DNA of 58,516 bases from Frankia sp. R82 (GCF_023716925.1 NZ_JAMQQG010000215.1:1-58516); one strand, 5' to 3'. Numbered from the stretch's first letter, positions 34,820 to 43,978 are shown. Numbers and translations: made by a program. The notes: a model not told the origin generated them from the letters alone.

Positions 34820-36088
34820 ATGCGCCGAGACATGGTGCGGAGAACAAGCCGGATGCGCCTGCGGATGTTATCGGCCGGTGTGGTGGCGCTGGCCGTCGCC
34901 GTCGTGGCGGCGAGCTGCTCATCGAGCTCCGGCGGGCCCAGCGGCAGCGGCGGTACCCGCGCGGGCGGGTCGACCTGGAAGCTGGGCAGTGACCTGACGT
35001 GTAGCGGTCCGCTCGCTTCGTCTGCCGGCCCGTACTGCGACGCGATAAAGGCGTGGGCGAAGTCGGTCAACGCCAGCGGCGGCATCAACGGGCACCAGAT
35101 CGACCTGATCGTCAAGGACGACGCCGGCAACCCGGCCAGCGGGCTCAGGAACGTCCGGGAGCTGGTCGAGAAAGATCACGTCATCGCGTTGGTCGGCCTC
35201 CCGCCCGCCTATACGTTCAGTGCCTACCTCAAGGCAAAGAAGATCCCCGCGATCGGTATCATCGGCAATGCCGACTACCGGAACCCCTCGTTTTTCAACG
35301 TGGGTCTCAACCCGTTCGCCAGCGTCTTCGCGGTCAGCCAGGAGACGAGCCGGGCCGGCGTCAAGAACTTCGGCTTCGCCTACTGCGCGGAATCCGCGGG
35401 GTGCGCCCAGTCGCTGCCGATCATCCAGGCGGCGGCCGGCGGGTTCGGGCAGACCACGACGGCGGTCAAGGTCTCCTCGTCCGCTGCCGACTACACCGCA
35501 CCATGTCTGCAGCTGAAGAACGCCGGAGTGCAGGCGATGCTCATCGGCGCGGGTTCCGACGTCGTTCTGCGTGTGCTGGACTCGTGTGTCGCGCAGGGTC
35601 TGAAGGCCCGGGTCGCCGTCCCGGCCCAGGCGATCGAGCCGGCTGACTGGCTCAAGGACAAGAACACAGAAGGCATGATTGGTATCAGCGGCTACGCGCC
35701 GTGGTACGACACCACGATCCCGGGCATCAAGGCCTTCCAGGCGAGCATGGCGAAGTTCGCCCCCGGCGCCGGGACCGGGGCGGCCGCCTCGGCTGCCTGG
35801 TCGATTGCCGAGGTGTTCAAGGGAGCCGCGCAGGCCGCCCACCTCGGCGACAACCCCACTTCCGCGCAGGTGACCCAAGCGTTGCACGGACTCCAAGGTT
35901 ACACCGCCGATGGACTTCTTCCGCCGCTGAGCTACCCGCAGGGGGCGGAGCAGAATCTGGCCGTGTCCAACTGCTACTTCACTTTCACCATCAGGAACGC
36001 CGCGTTCGCCTCGTCGAACGGCGGTAAGTCCGAGTGCATCGACCAGCAGAAGCTGGCCCCGTTCGTGAAGCTGCTCCCAGCCAGCTGA
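34820..36088 (+). CDS. Solute-binding lipoprotein of a Liv-type ABC transporter (SBP 1)
   Basis: The 422-residue protein starts with a basic segment, a hydrophobic helix and a lipobox, 'VALAVAVVAASC' (Cys about residue 33), and is predicted to be anchored outside the membrane. The mature part is a type I periplasmic-binding fold of the Leu/Ile/Val (HAAT) class: CSGPLASSAGPYCDAIKAW, GGINGHQIDLIVKDDAGNP, 'VIALVGLPPAYTFSAYLKA'. It delivers a solute to the permease encoded next. A strong hairpin separates the two genes, consistent with higher expression of the binding protein. Although the family is named for branched amino acids, the surrounding glycosidase genes leave the substrate open. Confidence 0.87.
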   Translation: MRRDMVRRTSRMRLRMLSAGVVALAVAVVAASCSSSSGGPSGSGGTRAGGSTWKLGSDLTCSGPLASSAGPYCDAIKAWAKSVNASGGINGHQIDLIVKDDAGNPASGLRNVRELVEKDHVIALVGLPPAYTFSAYLKAKKIPAIGIIGNADYRNPSFFNVGLNPFASVFAVSQETSRAGVKNFGFAYCAESAGCAQSLPIIQAAAGGFGQTTTAVKVSSSAADYTAPCLQLKNAGVQAMLIGAGSDVVLRVLDSCVAQGLKARVAVPAQAIEPADWLKDKNTEGMIGISGYAPWYDTTIPGIKAFQASMAKFAPGAGTGAAASAAWSIAEVFKGAAQAAHLGDNPTSAQVTQALHGLQGYTADGLLPPLSYPQGAEQNLAVSNCYFTFTIRNAAFASSNGGKSECIDQQKLAPFVKLLPAS

Positions 36089-36100
36089 CAGATGCCGGAC

Positions 36101-36138
36101 CGGGTGGGGCGACCGCGAGAACCGGGTCGCCCCACCCG
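36101..36138 (+). terminator. Strong stem-loop between SBP 1 and permease genes
   Basis: CGGGTGGGGCGACC (36101-36114) and GGTCGCCCCACCCG (36125-36138) are a perfect 14-base stem with a 10-base loop, ending 37 bases before the permease start codon. In such operons this kind of hairpin causes partial termination or protects the upstream mRNA, giving more binding protein than permease. Confidence 0.7.
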
Positions 36139-36175
36139 CGATATTCGCTGCCGTGAGCACGAAAGGGTCATAGAA

Positions 36176-38893
36176 GTGCTGCCCTTCATCATCGCCGGAC
36201 TGGTGACCGGCGCGGTCTATGGTCTCGCGGGCGCCGGTCTGGTTCTGACGTACAAGACCTCGGGCGTGTTCAACTTCGCCCATGGAGCCCTCGCCACCAT
36301 CGCCGCGTACGCTTTTTACTTCCTCCACGTCCAGCACGGAGTGCCGTGGTCGCTGGCCGCCGCTCTGGTGCTGGTCGTTCTCGGCCCGCTCGGCGGGGTG
36401 GCGTTCGCCCGTTTCGCCAAGGCCCTCGCCGGCGCGAGCCTCGCGCTGCGGGTCACAGCGACGGTCGGTGTCCTGCTGCTGGTGCAGACCGGATTCCAGC
36501 TCATCTACGGGACCCAGTCCCGCAAGGTTGCTTCTTTTCTGCCGACGAACGTGGTCACGATCTTCGGCACCCGGGTCACTGCCGAAAAAATCATCATCTT
36601 CGTCGTCGCGGTGGCTGCCACCGTGGTGCTTTCGGTGTTCTTCCGCCGCGCGCGGCTGGGGATCGCGATGCGCGCCGTCGTGGACAACGCGGAGTTGCTC
36701 GATCTGGCCGGCACCAACCCCAACCGGGCCCGGCAGTGGGCCTGGGCCATCGGCATCGTCTTCGCGATGACCTCCGGTCTTCTGCTGGCCTCGTCCGTGC
36801 CCCTGGACCAGACGACGCTGACGCTCCTGGTCGTTCAGGCCTTCGGCGCCGCGGCCATCGGATCGTTCACCAGCCTGCCGATCACTTTCCTGGGCGGACT
36901 GGCCATCGGGCTGCTGGGCTCCCTCGGCACGAAGTACTTCACCAGCGGTTTTCTCGCGCAGGTGCCGGCGAGCCTGCCGTTCATCGTGCTGTTTCTGGCA
37001 CTGCTGCTGTTCCCGAAGCGATGGCTTCAGTCCCGCATCCCGAGCGCCCCCGACCGTCGGGCGAACTGGATGACACCGCCCGCGCTGCAGGTGGGTGCCG
37101 GCGTCGTGATTCTCGTCATCCTTGTGCTGGTGCCCAGCTTCGCGGGTTTCCATATCGGTGACTGGACGGTCGCGCTCACCATGGTGATGCTCTTCCTGTC
37201 GCTCGGACTGCTGGTTCGTACCTCAGGACAGGTATCGCTGTGCCACATCGCGTTCACCGCGATCGGAGCCGCCGCGTACTCGCACCTGGCCGTGGATCAT
37301 CACTGGCCGTGGGGCCTCGCGCTCGCCGTGGCCGGACTGGTGGCCGTTCCCGTCGGCGCCCTGCTGGCCATTCCGGCGACGCGGAACGGTGGCATCTACC
37401 TGGCCCTGGCCACCCTCGGGTTCGCCATCGCGGTGCAGCAGCTCTTCTACACCAGGAGCTTCATGTTCGGCGAGCTCAACCTCGGGCTGACGATGCCGCG
37501 CCCCGCCCTGTGGGGCCTCGACTCGGACAGGGGTTTCTACTACGTGTGCCTCGCGCTGACCGTGCTGACCGCGTTCGCGATCATCGCGCTGGACCGTGGC
37601 CGGCTCGGCCGGCTGCTGCGGGGGATGGCCGATTCGCCGGTCGCGCTGGCCACGCACGGGGTCTCGGTGAACACGACCCGGGTCCTGGTCTTCTGCCTGT
37701 CGGCCTTCATCGCCGCGGTATCGGGTGCCCTGGCCGGCATGGCACAGCTCACCGTGGCGGCGGACAACTACCAGCCGTTGACGTCCCTGACGTACCTGAC
37801 CCTCATTGTCGTCACGACCGGCACCGAACCCTGGTATGCCCTGCAGGCGGCGGCGGCGCTGACGCTGGTCCCCTCGTACATAACCCTGAACAACGTCGGA
37901 AACTACATCACCCTCCTCACGAGCGTGACCGTGATCCTCTATGCGCTGACGCCGGCCTCGAAGCGCGCCGCGCCGGTCTGGCTGCGCAAGGCGATCGACC
38001 GAGTCTTCCGGCCCGATCGATCTGCTCGCGCCGGACAGTCTGGGGCGGCGCCAGCGCGAGCCGCCTCGACAGTGGCACAGGTAGCACCGCTGTCGCTGGC
38101 CGTCGAGGGACTCCGGGTGCAGTTCGGCGGCCTGGTCGCGGTCGACAACATCGATCTCGTGGCCCGTACCGGGACCATCACCGGACTCATCGGGCCCAAC
38201 GGTGCGGGCAAGACCACGACGTTCAACGCGATCTCCGGGTTGGTCCATCCCACGAAGGGAGGCCTCCGGCTTGATCTCGCGGACGTGACGCGACGCAGCC
38301 CCGCGGCCCGGGCGCGGCGAGGGGTCGGGCGGACATTCCAGATCATGGAGCTGTTCGACACCATGACCGTGCGGCAGAACGTCGCGCTGGGGTTCGAGGC
38401 CGGACTGGCCGGCGGCAATCCGCTGCGCCAGGTCCTGCCGCGCAGGTCCGACGCGGCCCGGGTGCGCGTGGCGGCGGCCGGCGCACTGGAACTGTGCGAC
38501 CTGGTCGACCTGGCCGACCGGCAGGTGGGAACGCTGTCCACCGGGCAGCGCCGGTTGGTGGAGCTGGCTCGCTGTCTGGCCGGGGACTTCCGGATTCTGC
38601 TGCTGGACGAGCCCTCGTCCGGGCTTGATCGGGCGGAGACCGCTCGGTTCGGCGAGATTCTTCGCCAGGTGGTGAACGAACGTGGGGTGGGCATTCTGCT
38701 CGTCGAACACGACATGGCTCTTGTCGGCGAGGTCTGCGACGAGCTCTACGTGCTCGACTTCGGGAAGGTGCTGGTGTCCGGTCCCACCGCCGAGGTGTTG
38801 TCGTCCGACGTCGTGCGCGCGGCGTATCTCGGCGGAGACGTCGAAAACACGCCGGCCACGGCTTCGCGGTCAGTGAGTGAGGTTCAGCCGTGA
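36176..38893 (+). CDS. Liv-type ABC transporter: LivH-LivM-LivG three-domain fusion
   Basis: The 905-residue protein fuses both permeases and one ATPase of a Liv/HAAT importer. Residues 1-285 are LivH-like (FIIAGLVTGAVYGLAGAGLV, 'FNFAHGALATIAAY'). About 305-600 are LivM-like (LVRTSGQVSLCHIAFTAIGA, 'IPATRNGGIYLALATLGFA'). About 635-905 are LivG-like: Walker A GPNGAGKTTTFNAISG near 674, signature LSTGQRRLVELARCL near 785, Walker B 'ILLLDEPSSGLD' near 805, and the switch His in VEHDMAL near 843. The start is GTG 36176 after GAAAGG. The stop overlaps the LivF start (GTGA). H-M fusions are common in actinobacteria; adding G is less usual. Confidence 0.9.
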   Translation: MLPFIIAGLVTGAVYGLAGAGLVLTYKTSGVFNFAHGALATIAAYAFYFLHVQHGVPWSLAAALVLVVLGPLGGVAFARFAKALAGASLALRVTATVGVLLLVQTGFQLIYGTQSRKVASFLPTNVVTIFGTRVTAEKIIIFVVAVAATVVLSVFFRRARLGIAMRAVVDNAELLDLAGTNPNRARQWAWAIGIVFAMTSGLLLASSVPLDQTTLTLLVVQAFGAAAIGSFTSLPITFLGGLAIGLLGSLGTKYFTSGFLAQVPASLPFIVLFLALLLFPKRWLQSRIPSAPDRRANWMTPPALQVGAGVVILVILVLVPSFAGFHIGDWTVALTMVMLFLSLGLLVRTSGQVSLCHIAFTAIGAAAYSHLAVDHHWPWGLALAVAGLVAVPVGALLAIPATRNGGIYLALATLGFAIAVQQLFYTRSFMFGELNLGLTMPRPALWGLDSDRGFYYVCLALTVLTAFAIIALDRGRLGRLLRGMADSPVALATHGVSVNTTRVLVFCLSAFIAAVSGALAGMAQLTVAADNYQPLTSLTYLTLIVVTTGTEPWYALQAAAALTLVPSYITLNNVGNYITLLTSVTVILYALTPASKRAAPVWLRKAIDRVFRPDRSARAGQSGAAPARAASTVAQVAPLSLAVEGLRVQFGGLVAVDNIDLVARTGTITGLIGPNGAGKTTTFNAISGLVHPTKGGLRLDLADVTRRSPAARARRGVGRTFQIMELFDTMTVRQNVALGFEAGLAGGNPLRQVLPRRSDAARVRVAAAGALELCDLVDLADRQVGTLSTGQRRLVELARCLAGDFRILLLDEPSSGLDRAETARFGEILRQVVNERGVGILLVEHDMALVGEVCDELYVLDFGKVLVSGPTAEVLSSDVVRAAYLGGDVENTPATASRSVSEVQP

Positions 38894-39618
38894 CCGGCCC
38901 GCAGCTACGGCTTGAGGGTGTCAGCGCGGGGTACGGCCGCACAACGGTCCTGCGCGACATCGACCTGGAGATTCCCGCCGCCTCGGTGGTGGCACTGCTG
39001 GGTTCCAACGGCGCGGGCAAGACGACGCTTCTGCGGGTGGCCTCCGGCCTCACGCGTCCCAGCGCGGGCCGCATCCTGGTCGGCGACCGGGATGTGACCC
39101 GCGAGGCGCCCAACGAGCGGCGTCGCCATGGGGTGTGCCTGATTCCGGAAGGCCGCGGAATCTTCCGGTCGCTGACCGTCCGAGAGAACCTCGTCCTGCA
39201 GATCCCGCCGTGGGAGAAGGACACCTCGCTCGATTCCGCCCTGGACATGTTCCCGGCCCTCAAAACCCGCCTCGGCGACATCGCGGGCCGGCTCTCGGGC
39301 GGCCAACAGCAGATGGTGGCGCTCGCCCGCGCCTTCTTCGGGTCGCCGTCGCTCGTACTGCTCGACGAGGTCTCCATGGGCCTGGCCCCGATCGTGGTCG
39401 ACACGATCTTCGAGGCACTGCACGTCCTGGCAGCCCGCGGTACCGCTCTGCTGATCGTCGAGCAGTATGTGAACCGGGCGCTCGACGTGGCGGACCACGT
39501 CTACCTGATCAGCCGCGGCAGCATCACGTTCCAGGGCAGCTCGGCTGACCTGGACCAGACCGAGGTGATGCGCCACTATCTCAGTCACGATCTGACGTCC
39601 GACCGCAGTCCGACCTGA
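38890..39618 (+). CDS. Liv-type ABC transporter ATP-binding protein (LivF-like)
   Basis: The 242-residue ATPase has Walker A LLGSNGAGKTTLLRVASG (about 36-53), Q-loop region 'GVCLIPEGRGIFRSLTVREN', signature RLSGGQQQMVALARAFFG near 135-152, Walker B 'LVLLDEVSMGLAP' near 155 and H-loop region. The H-loop His seems to be Gln (IVEQYVNRALDVADH), as in many LivF proteins. It pairs with the LivG domain of the upstream fusion; GTG 38890 overlaps its stop codon by 4 bases. A GH2 gene remnant begins within about ten bases after its stop. Confidence 0.9.
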   Translation: MTGPQLRLEGVSAGYGRTTVLRDIDLEIPAASVVALLGSNGAGKTTLLRVASGLTRPSAGRILVGDRDVTREAPNERRRHGVCLIPEGRGIFRSLTVRENLVLQIPPWEKDTSLDSALDMFPALKTRLGDIAGRLSGGQQQMVALARAFFGSPSLVLLDEVSMGLAPIVVDTIFEALHVLAARGTALLIVEQYVNRALDVADHVYLISRGSITFQGSSADLDQTEVMRHYLSHDLTSDRSPT

Positions 39619-39624
39619 CCAGAC

Positions 39625-39798
39625 GCGGCTGGGGTTCGGGGACGCGGAACCCACCATCGAGGACGACTTCTCGGTCCATGGGCACTCGACCTGCTGGGGA
39701 CGAGCGCTCACGGTCGTCCGAGCCGAACGCGAGGCCCGCGACGCCACCGTCACCGCGCCCGGCCACGGGCTCACACCGTGGTCGTCTCGGTGACGGGT
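39625..39798 (+). pseudogene. Decayed 3' fragment of a GH2 glycosidase gene
   Basis: This stretch aligns with the last part of the GH2 gene (about 34483-34663). Shared stretches include GGGGTTCGGG..., the HSTCWGRALTVVRAE reading (HSTYWGRALAVVRAG in the intact gene) and the final GTCTCGGTGACGG. Stop codons, substitutions and small deletions prevent translation as a unit. It sits just upstream of SBP 2, mirroring the order GH2-SBP 1, so a GH2-SBP unit was probably duplicated and then eroded. No other part of the second GH2 gene is present. Confidence 0.8.
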
Positions 39799-39881
39799 GC
39801 CGATCAGTCCGGACAGCAGCGTCCAACGATGCACAAAAAATGTGACCTGCGTTGAGGATCCTAACCCGGGAAGGCCCTGCC

Positions 39882-41111
39882 GTGAGAGTTCGCTCGCTGT
39901 CGGCATTATCTGCCGCGGTATTATTCCTGGCGCCGGTGGCGGGCTGCCACAGCAGTTCGGCCACCTCGGCCTCGGCCTGCAACGATCCCGGGGTTTCGAA
40001 GAACGAGGTCCGGGTCGGCCTCATCTATCCGGACAGTGGGGCACTTGCCAGAACTTTCCAGCCGATGCGCTCGGGACTGAACGCCAGGCTGGGCGTCGTA
40101 AACGAATCCGGCGGCGTGAACAGCCGCCAGGTCCACTACACCTGGGCGGATGACCGGGGCCGGGTGGACACCAATGCCGTGGTCAGTCGAAGCATTGTGG
40201 AGAAGGACCAGGCCTTCGCCGTCATCGAGGCCACCGCCGCATCCTCTGGTGGAGCCGGCTATCTCGCCGCAGAGAACATCCCGGTGGTCGGCGTCGGGGT
40301 GGAGGCCGCATGGTCGCAGTACCGGAACATGTTCACCTACGCCCTTTCCAGCAGCGCCACCCCCGCTGCGGACGTTGTGACCACCCTCGGTAAATACGCG
40401 CGCGTACAGGGCGGATCCCGTGCCCTCGTCGTCGGCGATCCCACCGGCCTCGGTGTCTCGGACAACATCACTGAACAGATGCGCGCCAGCTTTGCGTCCG
40501 TCGGTATTCCGGTTCTCTCGGCGAACGCGGACGAATCGCCCACGAACGGCCAGATCAACGAGATCATCCGCCTGATCGGCACCGAACGGGTGGACATTCT
40601 GGCCAGCACCCTGACGACCGAGACCTTCGCGCGCATCGTCGCCGCGGTCCGGCAGGCCGGGGCGCCACTCAAGGTCATCCTCGGCAACAACCAACCACCC
40701 AACGAAGCACTGCTGACACAGTACGGCCCGCTGCTCGCCGGGCTGACCACCTACGTCATAGTGTCGCCGGCATCAACCTCGCCGGCTGCCGCTGCCTACC
40801 GGGCCGCCGCAGCCCGTTTCGCCCCCGAACTGGGGGACAGTCGCGACGTTCTCGCCGAGGTCGGGTATCTCCTGGGGGATATGATCATCCGTGGCCTCGA
40901 GGCCGCCGGCCCCTGCCCCACCCGGCAGAGCTTCATCACCGGCCTGCGCGCCGTGAAGAACTACACCGCCGGTGGCCTCGTCCCGAGCGTCGACTTCGAG
41001 AAAGACTTTGGCAGGACACCCGTCTGCTACCCGTTCGCTGCGGTCAACGCTACCGGCACGGGCCTGACCATCGTCTCTCCCGATTTCTGCGGAGAACGCA
41101 TCGCCCACTGA
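39882..41111 (+). CDS. Solute-binding lipoprotein of Liv type (SBP 2)
   Basis: From GTG 39882 the protein has 409 residues, with signal peptide and lipobox LFLAPVAGC (Cys about 24). The mature sequence has the Leu/Ile/Val-binding fold: VRVGLIYPDSGALARTFQPM, 'LGVVNESGGVNSRQVHYTW' and IVEKDQAFAVIEATAASSGG. It is distinct from SBP 1 and SBP 3. It lies after the permease/ATPase genes and behind the GH2 remnant, so it is probably a second ligand-recognition subunit for the same transporter, arisen by duplication. The ribosome site is weak (GGGAAGG about 12 bases upstream); ATG 39852 is an alternative but gives a less typical signal peptide. Confidence 0.82.
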   Translation: MRVRSLSALSAAVLFLAPVAGCHSSSATSASACNDPGVSKNEVRVGLIYPDSGALARTFQPMRSGLNARLGVVNESGGVNSRQVHYTWADDRGRVDTNAVVSRSIVEKDQAFAVIEATAASSGGAGYLAAENIPVVGVGVEAAWSQYRNMFTYALSSSATPAADVVTTLGKYARVQGGSRALVVGDPTGLGVSDNITEQMRASFASVGIPVLSANADESPTNGQINEIIRLIGTERVDILASTLTTETFARIVAAVRQAGAPLKVILGNNQPPNEALLTQYGPLLAGLTTYVIVSPASTSPAAAAYRAAAARFAPELGDSRDVLAEVGYLLGDMIIRGLEAAGPCPTRQSFITGLRAVKNYTAGGLVPSVDFEKDFGRTPVCYPFAAVNATGTGLTIVSPDFCGERIAH

Positions 41112-41182
41112 CAGCGCCCCTGACACGGCTGATCCCTGCCGGATGGAAGGGGTGATGGCGGCGCCGAGCAGTCGGAACCGAA

Positions 41183-41300
41183 GCGGATGCCGACCGCCAG
41201 GTACTCCCGGCGGGTTATGTCCGCAGAATACTCGGCCAGCTCCTCTGCCCCGCCGCGGCGAATCCGAGCCGCTCCAGCCACCGTGAGAACAGAACGGCCA
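41183..41300 (-). pseudogene. Decayed fragment of a GH3 glycosidase gene
   Basis: Translated on the minus strand with one frame change, the fragment reads FSRWLERLGFAAAGAEELAE then YSADITRREYLAVGIR. This matches FSQWPEPLGFAAIGSAELVE and FADVTRREYLAVGIR of the intact GH3 protein at 44389. Flanking sequence on either side does not continue the match. It is a small remnant of a third GH3 gene in the opposite orientation. Confidence 0.75.
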
Positions 41301-41931
41301 GAAGGAAACCGCGGGGCTGCCGGTAATCGAACTGGTTGATGTGCAGGCCGGAAATCCTTCACATCAAAGGTTTTCCAAAAGGTCAGGACGTCGAAAAATT
41401 CCCCCCGAGTCATCGCTGTCGAAGTTGGGATCGACGTCAACACAAATGGTCACGTCCGGCCTGATCGCTGTGATCGATGCCTGCTGGCCTGCGCCCGGGC
41501 CGCCACCCGGATCGGGACGCCGCGGGTGCGGAATGCCGAAACAACCCTTGCCGGTGGAGATACTTCAGTCGTAACGTGGCATCACATGTCGTTCCTCGCG
41601 GGACGCAGGTGGCATCGTGAAGTCCGAGGAGTCGTGAAGGTGGAGCTGACTACTGGCACGCCAGCCATGGCGATGATGATCGGGCAATCGAGGCCCGGGG
41701 AAATTTGCCGTCCGGGCGCCGTCCACGGCATTATTGCCGCGGCCGACGCGAAGTCTGCAGGAAACAGCCAGTGCGTGAGCCGGGACAGCCGGACATGTGC
41801 CCGGTCACTCTCCACGGGGTCGGACCGGTCGCCGACAGTGCAGTGCGGTTGGTTCCGGCCACAGGTCCTCCCGCCGCCAGCATCTTCTTTTGGCGACGGC
41901 AGAACAACCAACACAGAAACGAGACAGGTGC
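41301..41931. other. Gene-free stretch upstream of SBP 3
   Basis: About 630 bases separate the GH3 remnant from the SBP 3 start. Open frames cover parts of both strands (41526-42248 +, 41582-41914 -), but none has a ribosome site with a convincing protein, and GC in third positions is not consistently high. It may hold decayed sequence and the SBP 3 promoter; no motif stands out. Confidence 0.4.
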
Positions 41932-43239
41932 ATGAGAAAATCGGGTTTTCTGCCGGGCCAGGCGCTTCGAGGGCAGTTATGCAGGCGTCCGTCAGGCCGT
42001 CGTTTCGGTGCCCTGGCGGGTGTGACGACCGCCCTGGTAATCCTCGTCGCGGCCTGCGGCAGCGGGGGCAGCACGCCGGCCAGCCCGCAGGCCTCCGCGA
42101 GTTCCGCCGACCTGCTGGGGCCGGTCGCCCGGGCGTCCGGCGCGCCGGTGCGGATCGGGCTGGTCTCGGACGGCAAGAACCAGGTCGCCGACAACTCGAT
42201 CGAGTTCGCTGTTGCCAAGGCTACCGTCAAGTACCTGAACGAGCGTAAGTCGGGGATCGCCGGCCGGCCTATCGAGCTGGTGACCTGCGAGTCCGGGGCC
42301 GACCCGAGCAAGGCCTCCGACTGCGGGAACCGCATGATCGAACAGAAGGTCGTCGCTGTGATCGTCGGCGGGTCTCCGGTGCTCGCGAGCATCTGGGAGC
42401 CGTTGCACGCGGCCCATGTACCCACGCTGGTTTACAGCGGGGTCAACAAGGCGATGACGAGCGACACGGAGTCGACCTTCACGATTTCGGACGGCAACTT
42501 CGGCGCGATCACCCTGCCGCTCCAGCAGGCGAAGGACGCCGGCCTGAAGAAGGTCCACGTCGTGGTGATCGACGTTCCGGCCGCGTTGGACGGCCTGAAG
42601 AACACCGCGCCCGCGTTGTACAGGAAGGCCGGTATCGGTCTTGACGTCATCGCCGTCCCGCCGGGGACCGCGGACATGACTCCGCAGATGCAGAAAATCG
42701 CCAACGACCCCGGTCTCGTCTTCATCCTGGGGAACGACTCGTTCTGCATCAGCGCCCTGAACGGGCTGCGGGCGGTCGGGTACACCGGACCGATCTCCGC
42801 CATCTCGTCGTGCATCACGGACGCGACCCGTAAGGCGGTGTCCGGCGGCCAGCTCAAGGGAATCACGATTTCCGCGAATGTGCCCATCGGGCAGGACAAT
42901 CCCTCGACGCGGCTGTACGAGGCCGTGGTGAACACGTATGGCAGTGGTATCGACACGACCCGGGCCATCGGCATGACCGCGTTCACCGAGGTTGCCGCCT
43001 TCCAGACCGCGCTGCAGGGAATCAGCGGCGACGTCACCTCGCGGTCCGTGATCGCCGCGTTCAAGGCGATGCCCGAGCGCGAGATTCCCGGCGCGCTGGG
43101 ACTCAAGTTCCGCTGCAACGGCAAGGCCGATCCCACGGCCCCGTCGACCTGCGTCCGCGGCGGCATCGTGTCCGTCCTCGACGCCAAGGGCGACCCGGGG
43201 ACCTACAAGCTCGTGGGCACGTCGCCGATCGGCAACTGA
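41932..43239 (+). CDS. Solute-binding lipoprotein of Liv type (SBP 3)
   Basis: From ATG 41932 (GAGACAGGTGC upstream) the protein has 435 residues. The N-terminus is unusually long and basic before the hydrophobic helix and lipobox 'LVILVAACGSGG' (Cys about 40). A type I binding fold follows: VRIGLVSDGKNQVADNSIEF, 'GIAGRPIELVTCESGADPS' and VAVIVGGSPVLASIWEPLHA. It is followed by a strong terminator, so it is transcribed alone. It is the third binding protein of the same class within 9 kb and may serve the Liv-type transporter encoded at 36176-39618 with another ligand. Confidence 0.85.
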   Translation: MRKSGFLPGQALRGQLCRRPSGRRFGALAGVTTALVILVAACGSGGSTPASPQASASSADLLGPVARASGAPVRIGLVSDGKNQVADNSIEFAVAKATVKYLNERKSGIAGRPIELVTCESGADPSKASDCGNRMIEQKVVAVIVGGSPVLASIWEPLHAAHVPTLVYSGVNKAMTSDTESTFTISDGNFGAITLPLQQAKDAGLKKVHVVVIDVPAALDGLKNTAPALYRKAGIGLDVIAVPPGTADMTPQMQKIANDPGLVFILGNDSFCISALNGLRAVGYTGPISAISSCITDATRKAVSGGQLKGITISANVPIGQDNPSTRLYEAVVNTYGSGIDTTRAIGMTAFTEVAAFQTALQGISGDVTSRSVIAAFKAMPEREIPGALGLKFRCNGKADPTAPSTCVRGGIVSVLDAKGDPGTYKLVGTSPIGN

Positions 43240-43267
43240 TCCGGACACCGGCGATCTGACCGGAGCC

Positions 43268-43301
43268 GGTGGGGGCAGGGCCAGACAGCGCTGCCCCCAC
43301 C
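43268..43301 (+). terminator. Terminator after SBP 3
   Basis: GGTGGGGGCAG (43268-43278) and CTGCCCCCACC (43291-43301) form a perfect 11-base stem with a 12-base loop, 29 bases after the SBP 3 stop and before the convergent TetR gene. It has no T-run; it could act for both directions. Confidence 0.75.
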
Positions 43302-43387
43302 ACTCCAGGTCCTCTGCCGGTCTGGACACAGGTCATCGCCTCGCGGGGGATGGCCGAGCAGAGGCGGCCCGGAAAATCTCTCGTGCT

Positions 43388-43978
43388 TCAGTCCGGCCGG
43401 GCCGCGCCGATCAGCGCACGCAGGTAGCGGATGAACTGGTCGTGCGTGCCCCGCGCGCCCCCGGAGGCCAGTACGGCGGCGATGTACTCGATGATGGCTG
43501 CGCTCACCGCCGCGTACACGATGGCGACCAGTGGGTTGTCTGCGGCCAGACCAAGCTGTGCCACGAGCGCGGGCCTGGTGAGACCTGCGGCCTCCATGAC
43601 GTGCGACGTCGATACCGCGCGCAGGGCGGGATTGGTCTCGAACATCGCGATCATCGACGCGGCCAGATCCACCTCGAGAGACTCGGCCTCGCCGGCAAGC
43701 CACACCTCGATGATATCGACGAAACAGAGCTCGGGATTGGCCCGGAACGTGGCGGTCAGCCGGGCGGACATGTCATTGGACGTCGACATGGCGATATCGA
43801 TCTTGTTTGGGAAGTACATCGACACGGTCCGTGGGGCCACCTCGGCCGCCTCGCCGATGTCCGCGATCGTGGTGCCCTCGTACCCACGCTCGGCGAACAG
43901 ACGCATCGCGGCGCGTTGGATGGCGTTGCGCCGCTTGGCCTTCGAGCGCTCGCGCAGGGACAATGTCGCCGTCTCCAT
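43388..43978 (-). CDS. TetR-family transcriptional regulator
   Basis: The 196-residue protein has a typical N-terminal TetR helix-turn-helix (RNAIQRAAMRLFAERGYEGT, then 'IADIGEAAEVAPRTVSMYFPNK', residues 17-60) and a helical C-terminal sensor domain. It is divergent from the GH3 gene at 44389; the 410 bases between them carry a promoter with palindrome site 3. That position makes it the best candidate to bind the palindrome and its relatives at 28292 and 31969. The ligand is unknown. Confidence 0.85.
   Translation of the reverse strand: METATLSLRERSKAKRRNAIQRAAMRLFAERGYEGTTIADIGEAAEVAPRTVSMYFPNKIDIAMSTSNDMSARLTATFRANPELCFVDIIEVWLAGEAESLEVDLAASMIAMFETNPALRAVSTSHVMEAAGLTRPALVAQLGLAADNPLVAIVYAAVSAAIIEYIAAVLASGGARGTHDQFIRYLRALIGAARPD

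Noticed and set aside
34919-37153. 744-codon open frame on the minus strand
   Set aside because: It is antisense to SBP 1 and the LivH domain; the composition is Arg/Gly/Asp/Gln-rich without structure.
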